Positions 8,710 through 16,076 of a stretch of 36,664 nucleotides of DNA are shown here, in pieces. The first letter of the stretch is position 1. Each line of letters opens with the position of its first letter. Made by a program: the position numbers and the translations under genes. Source of the DNA: a virus; IMG/VR virus record IMGVR_UViG_3300009706_000002, positions 1 through 36,664 of that record. One strand, given 5' to 3'. A model generated the notes under the pieces. That model saw only the letters and a list, made by a program, of their open reading frames with translations. It did no database searches and was not told the DNA's origin.

Positions 8710-10034
8710 AAGCATATGCAGAACAGATAATTACACAGTCTATAAAAGAACATAAACTGTTAGCCAGCCAGAATCGTCGCGACATGGTACGCAAATACCT
8801 GGACTATTTCTCTGGCGACAATACGACCCAATATATCGAGCGGCGATTTAATTCGGCAGCCTTCCAGGAGGTACCACCGGCCTGTTTTAATATTACCAGG
8901 CGGTTTATTGATCGAATGAGCCGGATCTACACCCTGGGCGCTGTCCGGAATGTCAAAGGACAGTATGAGGATCTAACGTACTTAAAGAATCTAAAGATGA
9001 AACATCTTGAAAAAATGACCAGGCTAATAGGCACCCTGGCTACTCGCGTTTCGTTTAGAACAGATCCGGATCCGCATTTTAACTATATACCGATATACTA
9101 TTTCGACTGCTCTTTCGGCGAGGATCCATATAACCCGACGTCGATTACCTACCCCATGCTACAGCCGGTACATGATGCAAGCAAGACCCAGGATCTAAGT
9201 TACTGTTACTGGGACGCGGAGCATTACGTCGTATACAGCGAGCATGGCGACGTTATAGAAGAGATCCAGCACGGATACGGCGTCTTACCGTTTGTCTTTA
9301 CTCATAGAGATAACCAGCTAGACGAGTTTTTCGTGGGCGGTGCTTACGACGTTGTCTCCTGTAATGAATTAATGAACATTCTATTTACAGAGGCCAATTT
9401 AGGAATGCGATTCCAAATGTTCGGACAGTACGCCATTACCGGGATGTATTCAGACGAGAACATTACCCGCGCTGGATCCGATGAAATTATGGTGGTTCCG
9501 GAGGGCGTAAGCGTAGATATACTCTCGCCTAAAGGCAATTTAGATTCTGCCATGGGCCTTATTCGGCAAATGCTGGATATAACAGCCCAGAATAATCACC
9601 TTTACGTAAGTTTTGAAGAGACGGGGGCAGATCGACCCAGTAGCGGCATCGCTCTAAAGATAAAAGACCTGGAGAGATTCGAGGACTACCAAGACGATAT
9701 AGAGCTGTGGACTGTCTACGAAAAGCAAATTTTTAAGATCGAAAAGGCTGTCGCTGGAGCTAATGGGGTTAATATCCCTGGAGAGCTGGCCTTAGACTTT
9801 AGCGAGCCGGAATATCCCATGACCGTAGCCGACCAGATCCAGATAGACGAATTTAACCTTACACACAATTTAACCACAGAGGCCGGCCTTATGGTTAAAT
9901 ATAATAATGACCTCTCGATTGAAGAGGCCCAGTCCACAATCGAAAAGAATAGGGAGTCTAATGGCAAGGGAAAACAACAACAAGCAAAACGCCCTTTATT
10001 TGACCAGTTACGTAACCAAGCTCCGACGGCTTAA
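8706..10034 (+). CDS. Portal protein
   Basis: 442 residues, within the size range of siphovirus portals of the SPP1 gp6-like type. Recognisable features are the N-terminal RRDMVRKYLDYFSGD and NITRRFIDRMSRIY helices, a central beta-rich region with FVFTHRDNQLDEFFVGG, the long wing/stem stretch NELMNILFTEANLG, and RPSSGIALKIKDLERFEDY before a C-terminal polar tail (KGKQQQAKRP). It forms the dodecameric ring at the head vertex for DNA packaging. Its start overlaps terL by four bases, and its 3' end overlaps the next gene by 74 bases. Confidence 0.93.
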   Translation: MKAYAEQIITQSIKEHKLLASQNRRDMVRKYLDYFSGDNTTQYIERRFNSAAFQEVPPACFNITRRFIDRMSRIYTLGAVRNVKGQYEDLTYLKNLKMKHLEKMTRLIGTLATRVSFRTDPDPHFNYIPIYYFDCSFGEDPYNPTSITYPMLQPVHDASKTQDLSYCYWDAEHYVVYSEHGDVIEEIQHGYGVLPFVFTHRDNQLDEFFVGGAYDVVSCNELMNILFTEANLGMRFQMFGQYAITGMYSDENITRAGSDEIMVVPEGVSVDILSPKGNLDSAMGLIRQMLDITAQNNHLYVSFEETGADRPSSGIALKIKDLERFEDYQDDIELWTVYEKQIFKIEKAVAGANGVNIPGELALDFSEPEYPMTVADQIQIDEFNLTHNLTTEAGLMVKYNNDLSIEEAQSTIEKNRESNGKGKQQQAKRPLFDQLRNQAPTA

Positions 10035-10206
10035 TGACCTTGACCTGGAAATACCGCAAGATTTTTCTATTGAAGAGATAATAGCGGATCCCAACGCATA
10101 CGCGCTGGAGTTTATAGAACGCGAATTTACTAGATATTTACCCAGGTTTATGGAGGCCTACAAGCTCGGCCAAGACCTCGCTATTAAAAATAAGGCTGGC
10201 GGTTAG
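9961..10206 (+). CDS. Small head-region protein of unknown function
   Basis: 81 residues starting at ATG 9961, chosen because GGGAG lies four bases upstream; an earlier in-frame ATG at 9907 lies deep in the portal gene without such a site. The N-terminus is Asn/Lys-rich, followed by YVTKLRRLN and a predicted helical C-terminal half (YALEFIEREFTRYLPRFMEA). It overlaps the portal 3' end in another frame. No family recognised. Its place between portal and membrane protein suggests a minor packaging or head role, by inference only. Confidence 0.72.
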   Translation: MARENNNKQNALYLTSYVTKLRRLNDLDLEIPQDFSIEEIIADPNAYALEFIEREFTRYLPRFMEAYKLGQDLAIKNKAGG

Positions 10207-10208
10207 CC

Positions 10209-10598
10209 TTGGAAAAAGAGGGTTTAGAATTATTTATCGGCGCCCAAGTCTATTGGTTTGTCGGACTGGCGCTATTATTTTTTATCCGAAATATTATAGA
10301 GGGAATGATTGCGGGCCTTTTAATATTTTTAGGTGGAGATTATAACTCAGACGACGTAGTTTATGTCGACGGACTTCCAGGCAGAATTATTCGCGTTGGT
10401 TTATATAAGACAGTCTTTTTCTTATATGATATTACCAACGACCCTTATACCGGAGAGGGACGCGTCAGCGGCGGGACAAAATTAGTGATCCTTAATAGCG
10501 CCCTCCACGATCATAAGATAGAAAAGCCTTTACAAAACCTGGATCTAGGCAGATATAAAAGATCTCCCAGGAAATTAAACCGGAGAACCGATGGTTAA
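10209..10598 (+). CDS. Membrane protein with MscS-like pore/beta domain
   Basis: 129 residues, probably from TTG 10209, two bases after the previous stop. Two hydrophobic segments (about residues 9-27 and 29-42) are followed by FLGGDYNSDDVVYVDG, GRIIRVGLYKTVFFLYD and GTKLVILNSAL. This order, with a last helix leading into a small beta domain ending in a T-x-VPNS-like strand, matches the conserved pore helix and beta domain of MscS-type mechanosensitive channels. Here only two hydrophobic segments remain. It lies among packaging genes and overlaps the next gene by eight bases. The function in infection is unknown; inner-membrane targeting is inferred. Confidence 0.7.
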   Translation: MEKEGLELFIGAQVYWFVGLALLFFIRNIIEGMIAGLLIFLGGDYNSDDVVYVDGLPGRIIRVGLYKTVFFLYDITNDPYTGEGRVSGGTKLVILNSALHDHKIEKPLQNLDLGRYKRSPRKLNRRTDG

Positions 10599-11100
10599 GA
10601 GCGTTAAGAGAAACTATAACTTAAATAAGTTCGGAAACAGTTTTATCCAGGCTTTCATAGACGCTTATAAACCTATGATTAACGAATTGAATCGACAAAT
10701 ATACGAGACGACCGAAAGGTCTGTGGATATTCACGGGAAAAAGTTTAAAAGTTTAAAGAAGTCTACAACCAATATACGTAAACAGCGAGGACAGCCAGAG
10801 CAGCCTCCACTTAAAATCACGGGTAAAATGCGCGGAACTAAAATTATACAGGCCACTAAAGCCAAGCCCTCGTTTGAAATAGAAATGACCGGCCAAAGGA
10901 GAAACGTCTATTATGGATCTTTACATAATGAGGGCTTTACTACTGGCGGCATGATCCCAGGTAAAAAAGTCCCCGCACGTAATTGGTTTGGGATCCCAAA
11001 AGAGTATAAAAAAGGCGGTAAGCGTTATGAGGAGGCCAGCCGGCAGATGAGGTTTAGACTCCGCCGCTCCCTACAATCAGCCATGAAAAAGGTCGCATAG
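10591..11100 (+). CDS. Virion morphogenesis / neck protein (HK97 gp10- or Mu gpG-like)
   Basis: 169 residues, strongly basic. The C-terminal half holds LKITGKMRGT, YYGSLHNEGF and the signature PGKKVPARNWFGIP, followed by a helical basic tail. This pattern (TG-M, Y-G-HN-G, PAR-F-GI) is shared by phage virion morphogenesis proteins that form the head-tail neck or terminate the tail tube. It overlaps the MscS-like gene by eight bases, and its stop TAG overlaps the next start codon (TAGTG). Confidence 0.85.
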   Translation: MVKSVKRNYNLNKFGNSFIQAFIDAYKPMINELNRQIYETTERSVDIHGKKFKSLKKSTTNIRKQRGQPEQPPLKITGKMRGTKIIQATKAKPSFEIEMTGQRRNVYYGSLHNEGFTTGGMIPGKKVPARNWFGIPKEYKKGGKRYEEASRQMRFRLRRSLQSAMKKVA

Positions 11101-12332
11101 TGCCAGCTCCAGAAGATTTTGCCGCTCTCTTTGGAGACGATTTTATAGATATTTTAAATGTCCTGGAGAAAAATTTTCCACCAGAACTAGAGGATTATAT
11201 TGTAGGCATTATCGAGAGATCCATGCACGACGCCACCATTTTTTCACAGAGGATGGCTAAGACTCAGGCCGTAATGGCCGAGAATGGCGTAGCTGGTGGA
11301 CTTATCCAGGCCGCCTTACTTGCGGATCAGCGCTCGGCCGGTAAAATTTTCGGTGAGCTGCGTAACTCTGTTAAGTCTGGCGTAGTCGAAGGTATTAACC
11401 AGTCTGGCAGAATGGGTCAGATCCGCGAATATCCGGCCGATGCTCAGTCTTACACCTGGGTAACAGTAGGATCGCATAAAGTTTGCCCGGACTGCGACGC
11501 AAGGGCTGGAGAGGTAATGTCCTGGGAGGAGTGGGTAGCCGAGGGTATACCAGGCTCCGGCTGGTCTATTTGCGGCGGGCATTGTTACTGCGTTCTAGAT
11601 CCAATCGGAAAAATGGGAGATAAGGTGGAGGCTCCTGTAATCGAGATCGGCGCAAAAACTAGAAAAGGTGGTATAAAAATTCGCAAAGCTGCCCCAGGAG
11701 AATATTTTAGGACGCCTGGTTTCCGCGGCAAGCCATTAACAATAAAAGATACTTACGAACTTGCAGACGAGGTGCTGGCAAGGACTATGCCTAAAGAGCC
11801 TCTCATGACAAAACTCTTTACGAAGTGGGGTAAGAAACATAAGGGCGAGGCATACGGATTAAGTCATAGATTAAAAAAGCGCTCGTCTTTAGCGAGAAAA
11901 ATTGCCAAGGAAAATTTTGAGAACGGCTGGAATGTGAGGCAAATCGTAGGAAAAGATTTAGGCGACGTCGTTAGGTATACTATGCTATTTAATAAATCAG
12001 TTTATACGCGATCGGTTACTGCTGTCCTGGCGGACATACAGGCCGCCGGTTTTACTCCCTGGAAAGTTAAAAATTATTGGTTTGGTAAAGAGTATAAAGG
12101 AATAAATAGTAATTTTATACACAAGGCCACGGGTCAAAAAATAGAAATCCAATTTCATACGCATACCTCTAACTCTGTAAAATTTGGACAAAGCCATGCG
12201 CTTTACGAAAAGATCCGCAGGACAGGAATTTCTCAGAGTACATACGACAGACTCGAGCGAGAGTTATTTTCAGTTTGGGAAGATGTGGCTATACCGCGAG
12301 GCGTAGGCGCTATCGGTCAAATAATAAAATAG
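11100..12332 (+). CDS. MuF-type minor head protein fused to a RelA/SpoT-like domain
   Basis: 410 residues from GTG 11100. Residues ~35-170 form the MuF-like minor head domain, with the cysteine/histidine set in VCPDCDARAG (129, 132) and CGGHCYC (158-164). Residues ~250-375 match the RelA/SpoT nucleotidyltransferase fold in order: HRLKKRSSLARKI (R257, K259, S263, K267), DLGDVVRYT (286-294), EYKGIN (331-336), KIEIQFHT (347-354) and SHALYE. In (p)ppGpp synthetases the equivalents are R-x-K-S, D-x-x-G-x-R, Y-x-G-Y-x-S-x-H and E-x-Q-x-R-T. MuF proteins with toxin-like C-termini are known and may be injected with DNA. Nucleotide transfer activity here is inferred; the Ser/His after the Gly in the third motif is replaced by Asn. 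Confidence 0.85.
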   Translation: MPAPEDFAALFGDDFIDILNVLEKNFPPELEDYIVGIIERSMHDATIFSQRMAKTQAVMAENGVAGGLIQAALLADQRSAGKIFGELRNSVKSGVVEGINQSGRMGQIREYPADAQSYTWVTVGSHKVCPDCDARAGEVMSWEEWVAEGIPGSGWSICGGHCYCVLDPIGKMGDKVEAPVIEIGAKTRKGGIKIRKAAPGEYFRTPGFRGKPLTIKDTYELADEVLARTMPKEPLMTKLFTKWGKKHKGEAYGLSHRLKKRSSLARKIAKENFENGWNVRQIVGKDLGDVVRYTMLFNKSVYTRSVTAVLADIQAAGFTPWKVKNYWFGKEYKGINSNFIHKATGQKIEIQFHTHTSNSVKFGQSHALYEKIRRTGISQSTYDRLERELFSVWEDVAIPRGVGAIGQIIK

Positions 12333-12345
12333 CCGCGAGGGAATA

Positions 12346-12624
12346 TTATATAAAGCCGTCCTCGGCTGTACCTGGGTAGATCCAGGATCCCAACCATTCC
12401 CCTACTCTTTTCGTGGCAAAAGCCTGGTCTATCTTTTCCAGGGCGTTGTCGCCGCCTAAAAAGCGCCGCCGCAGATCCGAGTTCTCAGTCCAGCCCCGGT
12501 ATGGGTTACAAAATTCCAGAGATCTAGTCTCTGCATCTCTTCTAATGATGCAATCCGTGTCCTCTATTGGCGTATCAAAACCAATAAGGCAAAAGTATTC
12601 GTACATCTTTTTAGTGATTGCCAT
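12346..12624 (-). CDS. Small early protein of unknown function
   Basis: 92 residues. The start at 12624 is supported by a strong ribosome-binding site (AAGGAGGT, minus strand). The sequence MYEYFCLIGFDTPIEDTDCI and RRFLGGDNALEKIDQAF shows no family I recognise. It is the last gene of the minus-strand early operon and converges on the MuF gene, with only 13 bases between the two stops. A six-base inverted repeat (CAGATA/TATCTG) precedes the ribosome-binding site. Confidence 0.78.
   Translation of the reverse strand: MAITKKMYEYFCLIGFDTPIEDTDCIIRRDAETRSLEFCNPYRGWTENSDLRRRFLGGDNALEKIDQAFATKRVGEWLGSWIYPGTAEDGFI
12354..12367 (-). terminator. Possible terminator at the end of the early operon
   Basis: The minus strand reads AGCCG-AGGA-CGGCT followed by TTTATATAAT. 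The hairpin overlaps the last codons of the 12346-12624 gene. The U-tract is weak, so this is only a candidate. It would separate the early operon from the convergent packaging operon. Confidence 0.4.
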
Positions 12625-12700
12625 ATATAAAATTACCTCCTTCAGATATTATTTATCTGATTTTATTTTTTAGGCTGGTACGGTTTGAAAGTCTCGCCGG

Positions 12701-13414
12701 CTAACTACACTTATTGGCCTCGTAAAAGGCCAAGGAAAAACCCTCTGGAGTCCACGACCGAGCCTCTTTTGTCTTTTCTGATGAGCCGCCGAGACGCTGG
12801 GTAAAAGAACCCTGGGGGCAGCATTTAACCGGTTCGATTCTTTTTGTCTCTGGAATTTTAAAATCTCCCCACAGGCCGGTCTTTTTAGTATATGCGTTTT
12901 GTTCGATTATAAAGTCGACTTCCTCTTTTGTTACGCCATGGCCGTTTTTAGCGCGTATCTTTTCCAGGCCGGACAAAGTTTTATTATCTGGGTGTAAGTA
13001 TCCAGCATAATCGCAAGGATCGAAATACGCCGGTTTCCCTAATTCTGGTATAAGTTTAGACAGTCTACCTACAGGGTTCTCGATTACCCAAAATTCTGGA
13101 CTATACAGATCTACGGCGCACAATACCTGGTAGACCAGGTCGATGGCCCTATCTGTTTTTCCGTTGGCGTCTTTTTGTCCCCAGTATTGCGCTCCACTAG
13201 ATGAAAAGTCGGTACACGGGGGAGCCGCTATAATACCCTCTACATGATCTATACCAATTTCTTCTAAAAGATATTCACAGGAAAAATCGTTTATATCTAA
13301 ACCGTCCTTAATATCGAAAGCGTATACGTCCCATTCGCCCAAGCTGGTGCCGTTTTGAATAAACGGAAGAGGCCAAGATCTACTATAATCAAATAATGTA
13401 AGCAAGTTTCTCAT
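12701..13414 (-). CDS. C5-cytosine methyltransferase-like protein
   Basis: About 237 residues from ATG 13414 (MRNLLTLFDYSRSWPLPF), which is where the family normally begins; in-frame starts further upstream (13435, 13465) fall in or near the promoter. It shows the Pro-Cys catalytic motif IIAAPPCTDFSSSGAQYW and the ENV-like WVIENPVGRL, plus a substrate-loop-like KKTGLWGDF. This minimal family, with no evident target recognition domain, is widespread in phages and usually annotated as cytosine methylase. The exact substrate is not known. It has its own promoter with tandem 9-bp boxes (13437-13465). Confidence 0.8.
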   Translation of the reverse strand: MRNLLTLFDYSRSWPLPFIQNGTSLGEWDVYAFDIKDGLDINDFSCEYLLEEIGIDHVEGIIAAPPCTDFSSSGAQYWGQKDANGKTDRAIDLVYQVLCAVDLYSPEFWVIENPVGRLSKLIPELGKPAYFDPCDYAGYLHPDNKTLSGLEKIRAKNGHGVTKEEVDFIIEQNAYTKKTGLWGDFKIPETKRIEPVKCCPQGSFTQRLGGSSEKTKEARSWTPEGFSLAFYEANKCS

Positions 13415-13436
13415 ATTCTCAAAATCTCCATACATA

Positions 13437-13465
13437 AGATTAACACTATAAGAGCTATAAGTCAA
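13437..13465 (-). promoter_or_regulatory. Promoter with two 9-bp boxes upstream of methyltransferase-like gene
   Basis: The minus strand reads TTGACT (13465-13460), a 17-base spacer, then TAATCT (13442-13437). Inside the spacer are two perfect boxes CTTATAG (13461-13455 and 13452-13446), exactly nine bases apart. The gene ATG at 13414 follows at a suitable distance. The same boxes occur at 20090-20105, 20166-20190 and 21795-21819. Confidence 0.65.
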
Positions 13466-13545
13466 GTACTATTTCCCGGGGAGAGGGGCTGTAAGAGTTG
13501 GGCTAAAACCCTTGGGGGTCAAATCCAAGAATTTTAAATATCAAG

Positions 13546-14238
13546 TTAATTTTTTCTGGGGATCCCGGCCGATCTCTCCATTTTTTCTAATTCTTTTCGC
13601 CAATTTCTTTTTATGTGGTCGGGCGGTCTACCAGGAGGCAGCGGAGCCAGGCCTACTCGTTCGGCACGTTTACGCCAGGAGTAAGCTATATGCCGCCGGG
13701 CTTTTTTCCTCGCATCTTTAACTGAGTGCCTCAGACGCCGACTTTGCCGGTACGTCCTGGCATGAGGTTTATCATTTTTAGAGTTTCGCTCTGGTAAGAT
13801 CTCCGTAATGGGTATATCTGTTATCGAATCTATAATATCAGATCCATTCGACTCCATTACCTCATAATCTATATCCTCTAACTTCAAAAATTTCTCAAAT
13901 GGGCTTTCAATCTTTACGTGGATCGTATCTTGGAGTTTCCCCCAATGCTTTAACACCAACGTAGCAGCGGGTACGGATCCTTGCTCTGCCTCCCTAATCA
14001 TTGCATCCAATACAGTAACCAGGCGATTACCAGCTACCTCCATGAACCGATCGTAGGCTGCATCTATTACCTTAGGCTGCTTAAACCACTTCTGTACCGT
14101 TGCATGGTTTAAATCTAACTCCCTGGCTATATCCGAATACGATATACTCGGCTTTAACGCCTTTATATCTATGGCTGCCCTCTGCTGAGGTGTTATTTCA
14201 CCGAATACGTTTATTTTTTCTAAGGCCTGGTTTTCCAT
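13546..14238 (-). CDS. terS: Probable terminase small subunit
   Basis: 230 residues. The N-terminal third carries a helix-turn-helix of the type found in small terminase subunits: SYSDIARELDLNHATVQKWF (about 33-52), then VAGNRLVTVLDAMIREAEQG and PAATLVLKHWGKLQ, a helical stretch like the oligomerisation core. The C-terminal half is very basic (RQSRRLRHSVKDARKKARR). In this role it would bind the packaging site and load TerL. It is on the opposite strand from terL and about 5 kb away, which is unusual. It could instead be a transcription regulator. It overlaps the preceding gene by 41 bases. Confidence 0.72.
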   Translation of the reverse strand: MENQALEKINVFGEITPQQRAAIDIKALKPSISYSDIARELDLNHATVQKWFKQPKVIDAAYDRFMEVAGNRLVTVLDAMIREAEQGSVPAATLVLKHWGKLQDTIHVKIESPFEKFLKLEDIDYEVMESNGSDIIDSITDIPITEILPERNSKNDKPHARTYRQSRRLRHSVKDARKKARRHIAYSWRKRAERVGLAPLPPGRPPDHIKRNWRKELEKMERSAGIPRKN

Positions 14239-14482
14239 GTATGAATACGCCCCATATAAATTTAAAAATTGTCCTGGGCTTTACCCTGTAAAAAGTAAAT
14301 CTCCCGCCCCCGTCATATTTCATTAATCCAGGACTGAATACTTCCGACTTATTACTGTATCTTGCCTTGCCTGGCCCAGAATCAGCATTGGCTACACCTA
14401 TAGTTAAATCGTCGTCTCTATTCTGTAGCCATTTCTCTTTCCTCTCTATGGACTCCCTAATCCTTTGATATTTCCCTCTCAT
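14198..14482 (-). CDS. Small early protein of unknown function
   Basis: 94 residues from ATG 14482 (MRGKYQRIRESIERKEKWL), overlapping the previous stop as ATGA, which favours translational coupling; a TTG nine bases earlier is less likely. It is basic, with a Gly/Asp-rich middle (VANADSGPGKARYSN) and a basic C-terminus. No family recognised. It overlaps the probable terS by 41 bases. Confidence 0.65.
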   Translation of the reverse strand: MRGKYQRIRESIERKEKWLQNRDDDLTIGVANADSGPGKARYSNKSEVFSPGLMKYDGGGRFTFYRVKPRTIFKFIWGVFIHGKPGLRKNKRIR

Positions 14483-14724
14483 AAATAGCAATTTAAATGC
14501 AGAATGACGTTATTAAAAGCTATTTTCGCGTGTGAGGTATGCACAAGCCCTGCCAGGCGGATCCCCCCATACCCCGGATCTAAGGTCAGATCGTTACATT
14601 TATTCTCATTAAGCATACTATAATAGTTCTTATTGAGACTAAGCCACATAGACATAGCAGCCCATATCCTTCCAAGTGTAGGCATACGTGAACATAGGGC
14701 ATAGTGTATAACTCTATTATACAT
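14479..14724 (-). CDS. Small early protein of unknown function
   Basis: 81 residues. MPTLGRIWAAMSMWLSLNKN and LTLDPGYGGIRLAGLVHTSH suggest a compact helical protein. No family recognised. The ribosome-binding site for the ATG at 14724 is poor (GAGGT lies 13 bases away), so an internal ATG may be used. A TATAAT hexamer on the minus strand (about 14730-14735) sits just upstream and might be a -10 element. The stop overlaps the next gene (ATGA). Confidence 0.6.
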   Translation of the reverse strand: MYNRVIHYALCSRMPTLGRIWAAMSMWLSLNKNYYSMLNENKCNDLTLDPGYGGIRLAGLVHTSHAKIAFNNVILHLNCYL

Positions 14725-14818
14725 AAAGTTTATTATACCTCATTCCTGTATCCCTGCCAGGATGACGCTAAGAAGAGTCCAGGGGGATAGTGATTCACCC
14801 GTACTAAGACACATATAT

Positions 14819-15004
14819 CTACTCATCAATACGTACCGGGTACTCATCATTAAGCTCTACTATCATGTCTGTTATATCCTTACCTGTAAGCTCCTTCTGC
14901 TCATGTATAGTGTTAAGACAATCATTGCACATACGTTCGTCTAAGTCTCCATCCCTGTCATCATACAGTACGCTGCATTCAATACACGTATAGCTCTCAG
15001 ACAT
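14819..15004 (-). CDS. Small putative zinc-binding protein
   Basis: 61 residues with two Cys pairs, YTCIECSVLYDD and RMCNDCLNTIHEQ, spaced like a small zinc ribbon; the rest is acidic. GGGAG lies seven bases upstream of the ATG. No specific family recognised. It lies downstream of the origin-like region in the early operon. Confidence 0.7.
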   Translation of the reverse strand: MSESYTCIECSVLYDDRDGDLDERMCNDCLNTIHEQKELTGKDITDMIVELNDEYPVRIDE

Positions 15005-15015
15005 TACACATCTCC

Positions 15016-15225
15016 CTATCCTTCCTCATTGTCTATGCCTATAAACTGTCCCTGTGGGGTTCCCTGGTACCACCACCAACCATTACCACTCTTAGCAAAC
15101 AGTTCGGATCTATCCTTTAGATACTTCTTGTTTTCAATATCTCCAGTATAAGGGTATCTTCCAGATGGACTCTTTCTCCAATCATGTTTGTTTCTATCTT
15201 CAGCAGTTGTTATTCTCTTTGCCAT
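15016..15225 (-). CDS. Small basic protein of unknown function
   Basis: 69 residues from ATG 15225 (MAKRITTAEDRNKHDWRKS). The frame stays open upstream to 15333, but that stretch is formed by the DnaA boxes and reads as non-genuine protein, so the internal ATG is preferred. Contains GNGWWWYQGTPQGQFIGID. No family recognised. It is the first gene on the left side of the origin-like region. Confidence 0.65.
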   Translation of the reverse strand: MAKRITTAEDRNKHDWRKSPSGRYPYTGDIENKKYLKDRSELFAKSGNGWWWYQGTPQGQFIGIDNEEG

Positions 15226-15254
15226 CAGTATACTAGATCCTCTCAGTATAAAAG

Positions 15255-15411
15255 TTTTCCACAGTAATACAAGAGTTATCCACAGTCTTTTTAAGGCTGT
15301 TTGTCGACGAGTAGGTGTAAAAGTTATCCACAATTAGGCTCTCTTATATTATATTAGTTAGTTATATTATATATATTATATATATATATATATATATATT
15401 ATATACACACC
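15255..15411. other. Putative replication origin: DnaA boxes next to an AT-rich tract
   Basis: On the plus strand TTATCCACA occurs at 15276-15284 and 15324-15332, both perfect matches to the DnaA box consensus TTATNCACA, and TTTTCCACA at 15255-15263 differs by one base. All three face the same way, the first two 21 bases apart. They abut an almost pure A/T stretch (15343-15405) with a long TA alternation, a likely unwinding element. The region 15226-15457 holds no convincing gene. With no phage polymerase or helicase visible, host DnaA-dependent initiation is a reasonable inference. Confidence 0.72.
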
Positions 15412-15457
15412 CGCGTACGAGAAACCCTTATAATTGATGAATAGTCCCTGCTGCATA

Positions 15458-15655
15458 TCATAGGCCCGGCTTCTTACCGCCGAGGGTTTCTAGTCCTGGT
15501 ATGTCATCTATCTGCTCTGGACTGAGGGTTTGGTCGCCATACTTGTTATGCGCCCTTAATACTTTAAGTGCTTGTTTGGTGCGGTCTTTGGGTATCGTTC
15601 TGCTAACCTTACTGTACTTTTTCTTCATACTAGTGAGCGTTCTTAATTGAATCAC
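15458..15655 (-). CDS. Small basic protein of unknown function
   Basis: 65 residues from GTG 15655, chosen for the excellent AGGAGG five bases upstream. Very Lys-rich at first (MKKKYSKVSRTIPKDRTKQA), then SPEQIDDIPGLETLGGKKPGL. No family recognised. It lies between the nuclease gene and the origin-like region. Confidence 0.7.
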   Translation of the reverse strand: MIQLRTLTSMKKKYSKVSRTIPKDRTKQALKVLRAHNKYGDQTLSPEQIDDIPGLETLGGKKPGL

Positions 15656-15680
15656 CGTTGCCTCCTATAGCTATTTAATT

Positions 15681-16076
15681 TCATAAGCCCAGGAAAACCT
15701 TTTTCTTACCGCCATGGTATTCATAAGCATGACCATGTATTTTTAATAGGTCATTCAAAGAGTCTTTATGCCCCTTAATGAAGAGTTCTCCCAATACGCG
15801 GCCATACTTGCCCACTCCATAGGATTTAAGCGTAAATATGCCTTTATCGGCCTCCAGCATATCTTTAGTATAGGCCTTAGCTAGCAGCCCCTTCTTCTTT
15901 TCTTCCTTATTCCGGGTACGACACTCCCAGGTATCTACACCCATAAACCGGATCCGTCTTTTGACCCAGACGTCAAATCCCAGGTCAATCATGGCGTCTA
16001 CCGTGTCTCCATCGACTACCCGGGCTAATTGTGCTTTATAAGCATACAGATCTAGAGTTTTTGGCAAAATTCGCAC
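15681..16076 (-). CDS. SNase-like (thermonuclease) endonuclease
   Basis: 131 residues, the length of a single staphylococcal-nuclease OB-fold domain. Catalytic and calcium-binding residues are present: VVDGDTVD (Asp22), RRIRFMGVDTWE (Arg41/43, Asp48, Thr49, Glu51) and YGRVLGE (Arg93), matching D21, R35, D40, T41, E43 and R87 of the classic enzyme. There is no signal peptide, so it probably acts in the cytoplasm on host or phage DNA/RNA. It overlaps the preceding gene by 25 bases. Confidence 0.9.
   Translation of the reverse strand: MRILPKTLDLYAYKAQLARVVDGDTVDAMIDLGFDVWVKRRIRFMGVDTWECRTRNKEEKKKGLLAKAYTKDMLEADKGIFTLKSYGVGKYGRVLGELFIKGHKDSLNDLLKIHGHAYEYHGGKKKVFLGL

Noticed and set aside
12655-12675. 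Terminator downstream of the methyltransferase-like gene
   Set aside because: The T-rich stretch has no stable stem before it on the minus strand.
14740-14814. 24-residue frame MCLSTGESLSPWTLL on the minus strand
   Set aside because: Too short, with no ribosome-binding site and no resemblance to a known peptide, though it ends in an ATGA overlap.
15226-15333. N-terminal extension of the 15016-15225 gene
   Set aside because: The extension is made of DnaA-box repeats (TGTGGATAA) and reads as unnatural protein; ATG 15225 is preferred.
15422-15491. Nine-base inverted repeat AGAAACCCT/AGGGTTTCT
   Set aside because: The arms are about 50 bases apart, one is inside a coding end, and no T-run follows; likely chance.
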